NCBI GenBank assembly: GCA_047495785.1
Contig: JBLDXI010000046.1
Span: 496,001 to 560,000, forward strand
Reading direction: 5' to 3'
DNA: 64,000 nucleotides
DNA from: Lepidodermella squamata
Lineage: Eukaryota; Gastrotricha
Positions 22,191 to 33,551 of this stretch are shown one piece after another; the stretch's first letter is position 1; each line of letters opens with the position of its first letter. Made by a program: the position numbers and the translations under genes. The notes under the pieces are model-generated. The model was given only the letters and a program-made list of their open reading frames with translations, was not told the DNA's origin and did not search any database.

Positions 22191-22678
22191 AATGTTTTTA
22201 AACCCTCTCTGCCCCTAACTCCTACGGTATGCCTGATTTGAGCCTTTGAGCCAGCTCTCGTTATCTGCAATGTCGGCTAATTCCCTTACCCCCGCACACT
22301 GATGAAAATGCAAAAGAAAACATCATGATTTATAAGAAGCGGTTTAATTTGTATCTAAATAGGTCATAGTTTGTCTAGCGTGTCTTGTTTCTTTCTTTTA
22401 GTGCCTCTGCTTATTATTGATAAGCGGAGGTACTGGCAGGACAACAATTAGTAATTAGAGATTAGCTTATTAGTGAAGATGTAATAATGGTAAAAAAGGG
22501 ACATCAGAGTATAATAAACGGTTCGGGTTCCAGAATTATTGGTGAATTATCCATATCATCATTTGAAATTTGAAAATTCAAAACCGGACTAACAAAAGTG
22601 GTTGTAAAGTGTCGTTCCGTGACGCGCGGACGCACCCATCTAAAACATTCGTTTCTATTCTTCTGCGCGGCATTCCTG

Positions 22679-22703
22679 TTATCTTATCGATACGATCTGA
22701 TAA
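22679..22703. promoter_or_regulatory. GATA-site cluster upstream of propeller gene 2
   Basis: TTATCTTATCGATA is followed by CTGATAA, 70-90 bp before the ATG at 22771. It is the counterpart of the 19614-19638 cluster, and most surrounding promoter sequence also matches copy 1. Confidence 0.55.
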
Positions 22704-22770
22704 AATTATGCCACTAAGCGATGAGTTTACTGCATAAATAAGGGCATTAAAGACAGTTTTTCACCAAAAA

Positions 22771-24096
22771 ATGAGATCAATTCTTGTTTCAGCCATTTTC
22801 TTAGTAGCTTCACTGCTACACGCCAATGCAGCTGTGGAGGATTGGGTAGCTGATGGAGGTGACTACGCCCACACTGGTTACAAGCCGTACTCACTGGGTA
22901 ACGTCAACAAAATCGATATCCTTTGGAAATACCAACTAGATTCTACTCGCAAAAGCATGAATGGAATTCTTGTCTTCAACCAGAAATTGTACGCTTACAC
23001 TGACGACGGCGATTTGGCAATAATCGATGCTAAAAACGGCGCTCTCGTCAAGCAGTTGAACGTTAAGGCTAATTGGACAGTACTCTATCAGGTGATTGAG
23101 CCCGAAAATCAACTCATGTTCCTCGCAGACTTGGATGGGCAAGTTGTCGCGATTAGCCTCGAGGCTGGGAAGGAGGCAGTCATTTGGTCTCAAAAACTAC
23201 CGGGTCGTATCCACGATATAATCCCAGTTACAGGGTTGAAAGATCTAGTCGTTGCCAGTACCATCGATGGTAAAAACGGTGAGCTGATAGCACTGGACTT
23301 CCAAACAGGGCTGCAGCGATCTTCTTTTGGGGTCGCTTCACTGGACATTCCTTATTACCTATCACTCTCGAATGATAATCGATTGATCGGATTGACAATG
23401 AGCACTACAACCGAAGCTGTCGCTGAGTTTGATGCGACTAAGAGTGGGAACAAATTGTGGAATGTCGACTTCCCTTTACTAAGCGCCATTCTCAATCATG
23501 GGCCTATGATTTCTGGTAATATCGCGATCACTAGGCAAAATTCCGAAATGGCTGCTGTTGATATCAACAGCAGAACTGTGAACTGGACAGCATCGCCTTG
23601 CAGCGACGATTTTTTGACAGCTGTTACGGACCATGAATTCGTCTACCGGAAATGTAAACCGGTCGAACATGTCTCCATAGCCAAGCACGACATTAAAACT
23701 GGGGATTTAGTTTTTATTGTCAGAGTACCACTTTCTGATGCGCCCCCTGCTTGTGACCCTATTGTTCTGGACGATTACATTATCGCGCAGGGTTATACCG
23801 GGTTTGCGATTTACGATAAAGTTGATGGCAGCTTGGTTGCCAATATCGCAGTTGGCGATGGCTCGTTTAATTTCGGTAACAAATGGGCATTTTCTGCTGG
23901 AGTGTTCTACGCACAGGGTTCCGATGGATATGTCTATGCGTTTGGTACGAGCTATGAGGCTACAACGCCAAGTCCAAATACGACTCCGAAGACAACTCAA
24001 CCGAATACGACTCCAAATGGTGCAAACGGACAGCTGATTAGTTATGTAGCATTATTTATTTATATTTCAATTGGCTTGCTATTCGTTGGACATTAA
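22771..24096 (+). CDS. PQQ-type beta-propeller protein 2, secreted, probably GPI-anchored
   Basis: A single exon of 441 residues and tandem paralogue of the gene at 19705-21039, with the same signal peptide type (MRSILVSAIFLVASLLHANA), the same DWVADGGDYAHTGYKPYSLG block, propeller strands (DLAIIDAKNGALVK, GQVVAISLEAGKE, GELIALDFQTGLQR) and tail (ISYVALFIYISIGLLFVGH). Most divergence lies in the middle blades (around residues 85-175 and 255-310), whereas the ends are nearly identical. Such a pattern suggests either partial gene conversion at the ends or selection on the middle. Promoter and 3' UTR are also duplicated. Intronless like its partner. Confidence 0.88.
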   Translation: MRSILVSAIFLVASLLHANAAVEDWVADGGDYAHTGYKPYSLGNVNKIDILWKYQLDSTRKSMNGILVFNQKLYAYTDDGDLAIIDAKNGALVKQLNVKANWTVLYQVIEPENQLMFLADLDGQVVAISLEAGKEAVIWSQKLPGRIHDIIPVTGLKDLVVASTIDGKNGELIALDFQTGLQRSSFGVASLDIPYYLSLSNDNRLIGLTMSTTTEAVAEFDATKSGNKLWNVDFPLLSAILNHGPMISGNIAITRQNSEMAAVDINSRTVNWTASPCSDDFLTAVTDHEFVYRKCKPVEHVSIAKHDIKTGDLVFIVRVPLSDAPPACDPIVLDDYIIAQGYTGFAIYDKVDGSLVANIAVGDGSFNFGNKWAFSAGVFYAQGSDGYVYAFGTSYEATTPSPNTTPKTTQPNTTPNGANGQLISYVALFIYISIGLLFVGH

Positions 24097-25121
24097 AGTT
24101 CTTGCAACTTGAGCTTCGATATAGGTTGAGATAAGAGCAATAAACATGAGTATTCAAAATCTGAAATTCCACCATCCTTTCGCCTGCCGACTTAAATTTG
24201 CCTTGGGAGAAAAATTCGGGTAATACATCAGACAACGAAAAGTGTTTTATGAATAGCCCTCATGCTGTTTTATGTCATGTAGCAATTTTATTCACATATT
24301 ATAGTTGACACGAATTTGTGAAGAATATCTTACATAAAATGTTGGAGCGAAAATGAAAAAGCGCCGTGTAGTAAAATAAAAATACTATCTCTTAAATCCA
24401 AATTCGTGGGGGCAAAGTACGAGTACAAAAAATCACTCATGAACTTCAAAATTAGCACCATTATGTTGAGGATAAACACGAAACCGATTTTCGAAGTCGG
24501 CCGAAGTTCGCTTCATTAATTTTCAAGCGGTTATACTCTAAATTGATGAAAGCAGAATATATCATATGCAGTCGTCATATTTCAGCACATTTCAATAACT
24601 TCGAAAAAAACTAACACTTTAAAGAATTTGAAGCATTTTAAAGTCATCGCAGGTTCAAATGTGACCACAGAGACATTAGGTTTATTTTGGCATTTGCTGT
24701 CGTGGATCTGATAATGCAGTCATCTTTGGCCGCAAATTTGTCCATCGAACGTCATAGCGCAAATTACCTTCAACTAAATAACGAAAGGATCCACTAGCCA
24801 GCATTTTTTCACCCGGCCTGTCAGCAATTTCTGTGTAGAAATTTTCGCGTGTGCGCCTACAAACATGCCACAAACAGAGGTTAACGGCGGAGTTTTTCAC
24901 TAGCCAGCATTTTTCATTAATTTTTGAGCCTTCTGCTGACATGCCTTCTTTAAACGAGTATTGAAGAAAGAGAGAAAGCAGTTTTTTGTTTCAAATAAAA
25001 TACAGAGGTGCCGGCCACGGTCGCCAGAATAGGATAATGATTATTTCTTGTTATCTAAAATATTTCTTCTTTCGAAATTTTTTAATAGCAATATTATAGT
25101 GAATTATAAAATTCTTCGAAT
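24097..25121. other. Intergenic, no gene; short direct repeat
   Basis: No coding exon is recognised. The motif CACTAGCCAGCATTTTT occurs twice, near 24791 and 24898. The 24682-24942 minus frame covers both copies and is not gene-like. Confidence 0.45.
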
Positions 25122-27016
25122 ATGATCCGCTCGAAAATTGTACTATCTATTGCCATTTTCACGATCGGCGCAGGTAAGAAGATTATTAAATGTTTCTCGC
25201 AATTACACGATTCCATTAATAGCTGCCCAGTGGCCGAATCCAGCCAGCCTGATATTCGAAGCTCATATGAACGAAACTAATGGCTTGACCGACAGTATCT
25301 GCAACAAAAAGCCTGTTAGTGTGGGCACAGCGGATTACACTTTACCAGGAAGAATTATACCGGGCAACAGTCCTTTCGGTGGAAAGAATTCATCATTCGG
25401 TCGGAGATTCAGGGGGGAAGAATTGGCCGTTTATGAATCATTGGATAATATGCTAGGATTCACAGTTTCATTCTACGCCAATGTTACATCGAACAGCTCA
25501 GCTGGATTGTTCGAACTGGATTATTCAACTGATATATTGACGGCAGCTTGTGTTTCGAACAGCTTGGTCGTCAAGATTTTCGACAAGGTAGAGATAAAAA
25601 CGACATTCACGTTGACGCTGCCTGATGTCTGCGGCAGTCATTGGCGGTTCTACTCGATTTCTTACAACAATTTAACGGGCGATGTGACCGCCTATGCAGT
25701 TAACAACACCGCCAAGTCGACGAAATCCGTAAGTGGAAGATATAGTAAGAGACTTCCCGTGGATGACTCACCTTATCTGACGCTTGGCTACGTCTTGGAT
25801 CGCGGAACCTATGTCATGTACGACTTTTCGGCTGCGTCTGGAATGTTCTGCTTTTCAGTTTACAACCAAACGTTGTCTCAGGATGATATCAGCAAATTGC
25901 CGAACGCGTGCCTTGTGAAGCCAACTAAACACCAAAATGTCACTTGCCAACCAGCGGATGCTGATTGTAAGCAAACTCTCCTCGTCCCGAAAAGGATTTG
26001 CATTAAACTTTCTATTTCCCTCAGTTGAACCTGGTATTTCTTGGCCAGAGGCGGGTCAACTGGTATTGGCACCATACATGAATTCAACGTTGGAACTGCA
26101 AGACGCGCTATGCAATGTTAAACCGATCGAGTCCGTGCGTAGTGCTCAATCTGTTACAACATTGCCTGAAAAATCACCTTATATGGACAAAGCCAATAGC
26201 ATGGTTGCCGGCTGGTGTTGCATAGCATTTGATAACACCAGGGTGAACAAGACTCTGGCCCGTTACAGTGCCATACCTCTCACTACCAACAATTTCACGA
26301 TCGGAATGTTTGCATCCACGTCGATTAGTTTAAGTGGTGAGAACAGAACGAACAATTTTCGCACTTCTGGCCTATTCGAGATTGAGTTTCCAACATCAGC
26401 GGTAACAGCCCACTGCGCGATGGAAAATGAACTCCACGTTAAAGTTTACAGCAAAGCGTCAAATGCGGTTGTAGCCACTTTGAAGGCGCAAAACGTTTGC
26501 CGCGGGTGGAAATTCTACGCTGTTACGTTCAGCTCAAACGGCTTGTTGACCCTATACACGTGGCACAAGAATGCTCAGATAGCTGATTCAGATTGGTCGA
26601 AACTGCCGTATGACCCTAACACTTTGTACGAGACATCAACGAGGGTTGATCCTGGTCTCTTCAAAGCTGAAGCCGTCGATGTAACTGTTGGCGGGGCGCT
26701 GGATCGTGAGACGAATACGCGATATGGGTTTTATGAGAACGACAGAATGGCTTGCGTTTCGCTCTACGAACAATCTCTTGATAAAAGTAAGGTGAAACAG
26801 CTAACGGAAGCTTGCCGCTCAGCTCCGCCACCCGCTTCTGCCTCTAAATGCTTCGACCTTACCAAGCCAAGGCGGCTAGCAACAGATGCACCGAAAAAGC
26901 CGGATACAGTGCAACGGCAAGATACATCTCCTAATTCTGACAAGAAGAATGGAGCTACGACAGTGACGATGAGTGCTCTGGCGGTTGTGTTTGCTATTGG
27001 AATCCGCGCATTCTAG
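25122..27016 (+). CDS. Two-domain LamG/ConA-like extracellular protein, probably GPI-anchored
   Basis: Three exons: 25122-25173, 25223-25966 and 26025-27016, giving 595 residues. The signal peptide is MIRSKIVLSIAIFTIGAG. Two homologous ~250-residue units follow. Each begins with W....L...(P/E)AHMN or APYMN, contains a TVSFYANV or TIGMFAST strand, a GLFE(L/I)(D/E) strand, a C..WRFYS(I/V) or CRGWKFYAVTF strand, and ends FCFSVYNQTLSQDDISKL or ACVSLYEQSLDKSKVKQL before a Cys. This is the jelly-roll pattern of laminin-G/concanavalin-like domains. The last ~70 residues are Pro/Ser-rich and end in TVTMSALAVVFAIGIRAF, likely a GPI signal. The two long open frames seen separately here are one gene joined by the intron 25967-26024. 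Confidence 0.8.
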
Positions 27017-28205
27017 CTTGATGGACTGTCGAAAAGTCTTGCTTCATGAAATATCAATTTATTATCGTGTTGCAATAATGAAAAGTTGACACTTGTGAAA
27101 AAATGGTTCTTATTAGCTCGGGCTCAAATTTCCGAACCAAATTTCAGCTAATGAACCTTCTCCATTCCCTCCATAATTTGCTGAGATTTATTGTCTTAAA
27201 AGCATATGCTTAGATTTTCTAGCGATATCTTTTTCTCCAGGCTGGATATTCTTCAGCTCCATGGATGCTTCTTCGCAAACTCATTCTCCTCCAACATATA
27301 CACTGCACTTCAACTCCATCTTCCATAAGGTTGCGAAGCGCTGCTTTGAATTACAGAACTTTAAAAATAATAACGTATGAAAGCCCATTGTAATGTGTTT
27401 GATCTACTAGTTTTGTATTTTTTCATTCGAAAATGATAGAATATAAAAGTTGTCTTGAGCTTTCTATTGTAACTTTCGTATTCATTTATTCATCAGTTAC
27501 AGGCTTGCTTCAATTTTTATTTTCAAGGCTTTCTTCTTCTATTCGACCGGAAAAACGCATCATCAATTAGTGAAATTAGGATTTAACCTTTCAGTAGGTA
27601 TTCATCAGTCGTCAGTTTCAAGATTGAGCAGCATATCCTGAAGGCTTTAAAAAGGCCTATTCAAAGCGGCCGAGGCCATTCGCGATGAATTTCATTCTGT
27701 TCATTCTGTCGTTCTCCAAATGACAGAGACCTATTTAGAAAATTACAAATGTGACAAGATGGGCGATAATGGAAACAGTTGATAAGTACTGCTTGATCTT
27801 TAGCTTCGGCCAAACTGGAAACTTCGTTTCGGTGAAAAGACCAGCAGAATCCGCGCGATTTTTACAATGTCAGCGGTTCACAGGCGTGATGGACCATACC
27901 AGCGTTGTTATCTGCCTTAAGAGCGCGGCTTAAGAACCAACTTTAATAGGTTGTTATAGGCGGTGTTTTATAACAGCAACGAAGAACTTGCAAAAACCAG
28001 AAAATGTTAACAAGGAAAAGGAAAAATGGAAAACTTTGGGATAAATAATATTCGGTTAATAATGGCAAACAAAAACGATGTCAAATGCGCATGGAAATAA
28101 ATTGACAACAATAATCTACGGGCAAAATGAATCACCCTTATCTACCAAATTTATATCCGTGTCACAATTGATTTGGAGGGATAATCAGCCGAAATGAGCC
28201 CAATA
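27017..28205. other. Intergenic, no feature seen
   Basis: AT-rich sequence with only short, uninformative open frames. It lies between the convergent ends of the LamG-like gene and the minus-strand GPCR. Confidence 0.5.
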
Positions 28206-30430
28206 TTAGTGGGGAATATTAATCACGAAACCAAGGGAAAACCTTGAAGAGTATAGCCAAGCGGATTCGTTCGATATAGCAACGACTATCAGACCTATGG
28301 CAATTGTCATTTGCTGCTTGATTTGATCGCGAAGAGTTATGGCAATCAGGGTAGTACCAAGCAATAGAGCGGCTGAATTGCCCAGATTGAAGGTGAGGAA
28401 TTTGCCCTTCTCAATTGTCCAACCGCGACTTTTCACAACGAGAAAGCCATAGATTCCAACAGTCAACAGGAAAATTTGCGAACTCATTAGAGTCGCGATT
28501 AACCCATTCCAGGTAGCCGAGCTGCAAGAGAAGAGGACAAATGTCACCAAAACATCTCTGCTATCATCGTAAACAGGCTCTGATGGCGCATTCCAGCATT
28601 GAGGAGGGTCAAACTTTAACCAGGCAACAATCATAACTGAGAAAAGTAGGAAGCAAAATGCTACAGCCTAAACTTTTTCATCCTTCGGCTTCGCAGTGCC
28701 CTAGCTTCAGATAGCTGCGTCGATATCCATGACAACGGAGCTCTCGACCTCCGCTTTATCCTCCTTTTCGGGGCAAGAAAGCTAACAGCTGTATAACCGT
28801 TTATAAGAGACAAGCCAATAAATGGCAGGACAATCCTCAAAATTGTAACCCAAAATGGCGAGAAATTAGTTGGATACGAAAATGCAATCGCAGCTGCATA
28901 ACAGAAGAGTAGCCCGATATTGGTTGTGATTCGAAGACTTCTGCTGATTCCATTCCTGATGCCACCTAGCAAGGTTATCAGTTTTCCCATTGAAGCTATG
29001 CAACAAATAGTAATGAAAAACGGAGTTGGAACCTCTGAAATTTCTGTTATGCTGGGGCTGGTATCTCGCGGAATTCTCCGACCCCACGCCATCCAATCGA
29101 AATGTTGCACTCTGACTACTTCGAATCGGTTAGACTTCCCCTCGCTGATTTGCTTGATCGTGAATATTGTTCGGAAACCATCTCGTTTGTTCCAGTTCGC
29201 AATGGTCAGAATATCGTCAATCAGTCCGAATTCGTTGTAGCTGATGGTGCCTATTCTTAGCCCTGTTACTTTTTGTCCCACAAATGATTCGTTGGCAATC
29301 TTCATGACTTCAGCAGGATACTTAGCGTAGTCAGCTAGGGTCAAATTAGCCTTCTGAAGTCGGTTCTCCGTCACGTTCAATCCGAGAGTGATCATGAGAG
29401 CGCTGTCGTAGCATAAGAACCTTGTCTCGTAGTCACCAGATCGTGAGTAGTTCAAATACCTCTCGTCGAGAATCCTATCCATACTCTCCGCATTGTGACC
29501 CAGTACAGACCTGACAGAACTAGATTTGTTTCCCATGAGTTGACCGACCCAAAAAACAAGCTGGTATTGAGCAAGCATCATTTCTTTCGTGCATTTACTC
29601 CCAATAGATTCCGGGAGATTCTCAACGTCTGTATACGCGAAAATATCAGCCACAATCACATACCGTTCACCTCTAATTCCGTTCGTGTATAAAATGCAGA
29701 GAAACTTGAGGAAATTAACACTGAAATCTTCGGAGAAAATTACCCGGACATCCTTTGCTCGAAGAATTGCAGCTACATCCTCTTCTTCATCGACAGAAGC
29801 ATGGAGGTTGTAGTAGGCAACAATGAGATTGTTTTTGATGGCATTTTGATACACTGCTTCACAGACTAAAACTGAATATTTGTCATTTATCGCTCCGAAT
29901 ATCGCAATTTTTCGCCAATGTCCAATTTCTTTCATCAATTGAATAGTCGATACAGCTACGCTGGCCGAGGATGAGTATCCTAAGTAGAGATTCGGGTACC
30001 TTCCTCGGTTTTCGAGTTCCTGCAAGTTGCAAGTCCCGAGGCCGACCATATTAAGGTGGTGATAAAGTCGGCCACTGTATATGCATCCAGCTGAGGAACA
30101 TCCCGCAAAGTTTATCGGCGAGATCAACGCACCTTCCTCGGAACTTCGGGTAAAGTTGATGAGCGCTGATGGTTGCAGATAGCCTAGCTTTTCGTCTCCA
30201 AAAATTGCTGATATGTGATAGCCGGGGATGATATTTTGACTGTTTGCGGTGTCGTAGACCAGCTGCATCGCGGCAGTACAAGCTTCGCCCCAGTCAGGGG
30301 TTAGAGTTGCGTAGGGTATCAAGCTCAACACTTGAATGTCTTGCACCGAATGAGCTGTGGAAAATTGCATTAGAAACCAGAAAATGCTACTTATAGAAAG
30401 CATCTCAGGTATGCTTAGGAACAAGCGCAT
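28206..30430 (-). CDS. Second class C GPCR-like receptor, reading frame broken once before TM4
   Basis: The minus-strand frame from ATG 30430 to 28661 gives a signal peptide (ending STAHS), an ANF-receptor-type ligand region (IQVLSLIPYATLTPDWGEA, GHWRKIAIFGAINDKYS, EKVTGL-like GQKVTGLRIGTISYNEFG) and TM1-TM3 (FFITICCIASMGKLITLL, ITTNIGLLFCYAAAIAFSY, FIGLSLINGYTAVSFL). A stop (TAG, 28663-28661) then intervenes. The frame resumes one base out with AVAFCFLLFSVMIVAWL, a perfect TM4, and runs through TM5-TM7 to 28206. No GT-AG intron joins the two frames in phase near the break. Loss of one G from a GGG run at about 28666 would explain it. It is either a sequencing/assembly error or a recently dead gene. 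No other introns are visible. Confidence 0.7.
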
Positions 30431-30907
30431 GCAGATACATGTGGCTTGGATCTTGTCGAAATATTTTGGTGGTTTCAGCAACCTTTCTGTCGAAAGTCCT
30501 TTTCTGAAAGTCTCAGGTTACATATTTACGTCAACCGTTAAAAGTCCTTTGAAAATCGTGCCAAACAGCTGTTTCGTTGACTTCATGGCGTCATAGGTCT
30601 ATGTCGCTCTCTTGCTTATTCTGGAAATAATGACGCACATACCTTCTAATAAATTTAGATGTGGATATGTTTTTGACACAGAATTTTGTGACACGCAATG
30701 GCTTTTAAACTGAATATGAGACCACATCAGTTTATCATAACATTTATTCACCACTGCACCATTGGGTAAATTGCGATTGCGTAAACATCACTCTGAAATT
30801 CATTCGATTGCTGAAGGCCGGTAAAACGTGGGCGCTGATGGCGCCTGATAACTGATAATTCTAAAATCAAACGTCTTCCCTCTTTGGAGTCAACTCGTAA
30901 CATCGAA
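30431..30907. other. Intergenic upstream of GPCR 2 and tRNA-Ser
   Basis: Probable promoter of the minus-strand receptor plus 5' flank of the tRNA. No recognisable coding exon. Confidence 0.4.
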
Positions 30908-30989
30908 GCTGCTATGCCCGAGTGGTTAAGGGGTCTGACTTGAAATCAGATGCGGTCTCCGCGCGTAGGTTCAAATCCTACTGGCAGCG
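30908..30989 (+). tRNA. tRNA-Ser(TGA)
   Basis: An 82-nt cloverleaf with acceptor stem GCTGCTA/TGGCAGC (one G-U), type II long variable arm (TGCGGTCTCCGCGC), A box TGGTTAAGGGG and B box GGTTCAAATCC. Anticodon stem TCTGA/TCAGA encloses CTTGAAA, so the anticodon is TGA at 30941-30943, reading UCA. A T-run (GATTTTTTC) follows directly as a pol III terminator. All parts look intact and no intron is present. Confidence 0.95.
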
Positions 30990-31032
30990 ATTTTTTCTTC
31001 AAGATCTTATATTTATCAGTTTTATTAATTTC

Positions 31033-32027
31033 TCACATCCCAGTTGAAACATGTTTCGAAGTGAGTCTTTCACTTATGTCCCACAATTTCGCTGCTTTAT
31101 CATCATCCTGGCCAATCCACCATAATGCAGTAACCGCCTTTTTCCTGAATTCGAAACAGCCATTTTTATAATTCAATCAAAGCCTATGAATAGAACTCAC
31201 GTGAAATATTGACCGGAATACTGCTCCAATCCAGGCTGCGTTGCGCAATACATCGTTGTAGCTATTCCTTCTTGAACTGTTGATATTAGGAACCATTTGA
31301 TCGGCTTCCCAATTATCCTCAACCACAACGGTCTTTCCTTTCGAAAACCATCACCAGCATTCGTCAGGATCATACCAGGATGAACGCTGTAGACTGTCAC
31401 CCCAGAATGAGGCTGCCCGGGGGTTAAATTCAACCTTCTATCCAACTCGCGGCCAAATAAAATGTTCGCCAATTTTGACCGAGCGTAGGCCATAAAACCG
31501 CTGTAAGGTCGGCTCTCCCAGTTAGGATCGTCAATATTAAAACCCCATGGCAACGTCATTTGATAAGCATAAGACGACAGAACCACCACTCGGCTTGGGG
31601 CTGATTTCTTTAGTAAATCCATCAGTAAATTTGTTAGGAGGAAATGACCCAGGTGATTCGTTCCGAATGCGATCTCGAAGCCATCTTTAGTGACGGCTTT
31701 CTCTGACCCTCGTGTAACTACGCCAGCATTGTTGATCAGAACATGAAGTTGCTCCTCGGTCTCGTTTATGAGTGCAGCAAATTTTCGAACTGATTCCAGT
31801 GAGGCGAGGTCCAGTTGGCGAACAACCAGCTTTTCTTCGAGAATCCCAGCTGCCTCGCGAATGTACTTCACAGCTTCTTCGCCTGCTTCAAGTCTTCTAC
31901 AGGCTAGAATTACTCGAGAAGCGCCGGATTTCACGAGTTCCAGGGCGGTTTCGCGGCCGAGACCAGTATTAGCCCCTGTTACAAGGCAAACTTTGCCTAC
32001 GATCGACCATTCTACAGGTTCATCCAT
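31033..32027 (-). CDS. Short-chain dehydrogenase/reductase, retinol-dehydrogenase (RDH11-14) type, copy 1
   Basis: Two exons on the minus strand, 32027-31201 and 31144-31033, give 312 residues. The NAD(P)-binding motif is TGANTGLGRE (TG...GLG) and LACRR follows strand 2, suggesting NADPH preference. NNAG (INNAGVV) and NHLGHF are present, then catalytic Ser (LSSYA) and YARSK, the YxxxK active site, and HPGMI. The second exon (DDDKAAKLWDISERLT) is the usual C-terminus of this subfamily. The start is the ATG at 32027 (MDEPVEW), matching MDEPWDI of the divergent neighbour. Predicted role: NADP-dependent retinoid or lipid-carbonyl reduction; the substrate is unknown. AATAAA in the minus sense lies just downstream. 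Confidence 0.92.
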
Positions 32028-32194
32028 TGTTATAAACAAAATGCTAGGCGGAACACAAATAATCTGTTATGAGTTGAGCAGAGTTTATCTATCATGACTC
32101 TTATCTTTGTCCATTCTTAGTGGTGCCAGATTGTGCTAACAGAACGCTTTCACTCTTAAGTAATATCGGTCAACTTGTTTTAATTTCTTTGTAA
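32028..32194. promoter_or_regulatory. Short bidirectional promoter between the SDR pair, with GATA sites
   Basis: Only 167 bp separate the two divergent start codons. It contains TTATCT (32085-32090) and CTTATCT (32100-32106), both GATA-type sites in the plus-strand reverse sense. The two genes are paralogues arranged head to head and probably share control. Confidence 0.55.
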
Positions 32195-33428
32195 ATGGAC
32201 GAACCTTGGGATATCAAAGGCAAAGTCTGCCTGATCACTGGTGCTAATGGCGCAATAGGCCGAGAAACATCAGTCTCATTGGCTAAATTAGGAGCTAAGC
32301 GCCTGATTTTCGCTTGCCGTAGCCTCGAAGCAGCAAATGAAACCATCAATTACGTTTGCGAGAAGGCTGGAATCCCGTCATCTGAGATCGAGTCGAAATT
32401 CGTCGTTTACCAGGTGGAACTCGCCTCGCTGAGCAGTGTTAAAGAATGCTGTAAGCGAATCATCGAAAATGAGGCTGAACTTCACCTGCTCATCAACAAC
32501 GCCGGAATCATGGCTGCTGGTAACAAAGTTCTATCTCAGGATGGATACGAAGCAACATTCGCCATAAATCACCTCGGTCATTTTCTCTTAACAACAAGCC
32601 TTTTGGATTTACTGAAAAGGTTAGCTCTATTAATTATTGGGGAAATTTTGATAATTTTTGAGGGTTTTGTTAGGTCAGCTCCAGCAAGAATTGTTCAAGT
32701 CGCTTCTTTAGCCTACAAGTTCTGCTATCCCTCAGGATTCCCAATCGCAGATCCAAATTTCAAGCATAGATCCTACTCGTCTCTACCAGCTTACAATCAG
32801 TCGAAACTAGCGAATGTGCTATTCATTCACGAGCTGAACAGGCGGCTCAAGGCAGAAGGCTGTAGCAATGTGACATCGTACAGCCTCCACCCAGGCCACG
32901 TTCGAAGTAATTTGATCAACAAGAGCAACAAAACGCTGTTCTATCTGTCGAAGCCAGTTCGCGCTATTTTCTATACAACCCCGGAGAATGGTGCGAAAAC
33001 AGTTGTACACGTAGCAACAAAGCCTGGAATTGAGCAGCATTCTGGAAAATATTTTGACAAGCAAGTTCTTAAATTTTAAGGGCATGGCTAGTGGGCAATC
33101 TGAAGTTTGAAGTTCTAGCACTAGATTCCCCTGAGCTATAATTTTTCTAGTTTCGTCTAGATCTCTATTAGTTGCCTTTTTCCAGGGTCCTAAGGTGCAT
33201 AAATCATCACAGAGAATCAGCAAATTGTGTGCTCGGACGCATAATTTTAGAGCTAGAGCTTCCATTTTAATGGAAAAATAATTAGACCCAATCTTTTATA
33301 ATTTCAGTGGCAATCGTGATGTCGAGGAGCTGTGGAATATCGGCAAGGATGACGTCAAATCCTGTCAGCTGTGGCAACTTAGCGAGGATCTGATTTCAGC
33401 AGCTTTCAACGTTGCCTCCTCAACCTAA
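32195..33428 (+). CDS. Short-chain dehydrogenase/reductase, retinol-dehydrogenase type, copy 2
   Basis: Three exons: 32195-32619, 32674-33060 and 33308-33428, giving 310 residues. The first intron is 54 bp, a multiple of three without a stop, so a naive translation wrongly includes it. The second intron appears to start with GC (GCAAGT at 33061) and end ATTTCAG, giving the expected C-terminus DDVKSCQLWQLSEDLI. Motifs: TGANGAIGRE, FACRS, INNAGIM, NHLGHF, VASLAY (Ser), YNQSK (active-site Tyr-Lys) and HPGHV. Function as for copy 1. AATAAA lies near 33461. Confidence 0.88.
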
Positions 33429-33551
33429 TAGGAATGTAAAATGTGACAAACGTTTCGGAAATAAAATTGAACATCACACTTTATTTTTCTATTAAATATA
33501 ATAAATTATACCCAATTTTTAGGCTTGCGAAAATTTATGTTAAGCAACACG

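Larger units (their letters stand above)
21040..22770. other. Intergenic between propeller copies
   Basis: The region holds the 3' UTR of copy 1, a GC-richer stretch at 21470-21930 with overlapping minus-strand frames that look like decayed coding sequence of unknown origin, a tRNA-Arg-like sequence at 22118-22190, and the GATA-bearing promoter of copy 2. Confidence 0.5.

Noticed and set aside
32620-32673. In-frame insertion in SDR copy 2
   Set aside because: The extra 18 residues are an intron of 54 bp with GT-AG borders lacking stops; homology to copy 1 resumes exactly after it.
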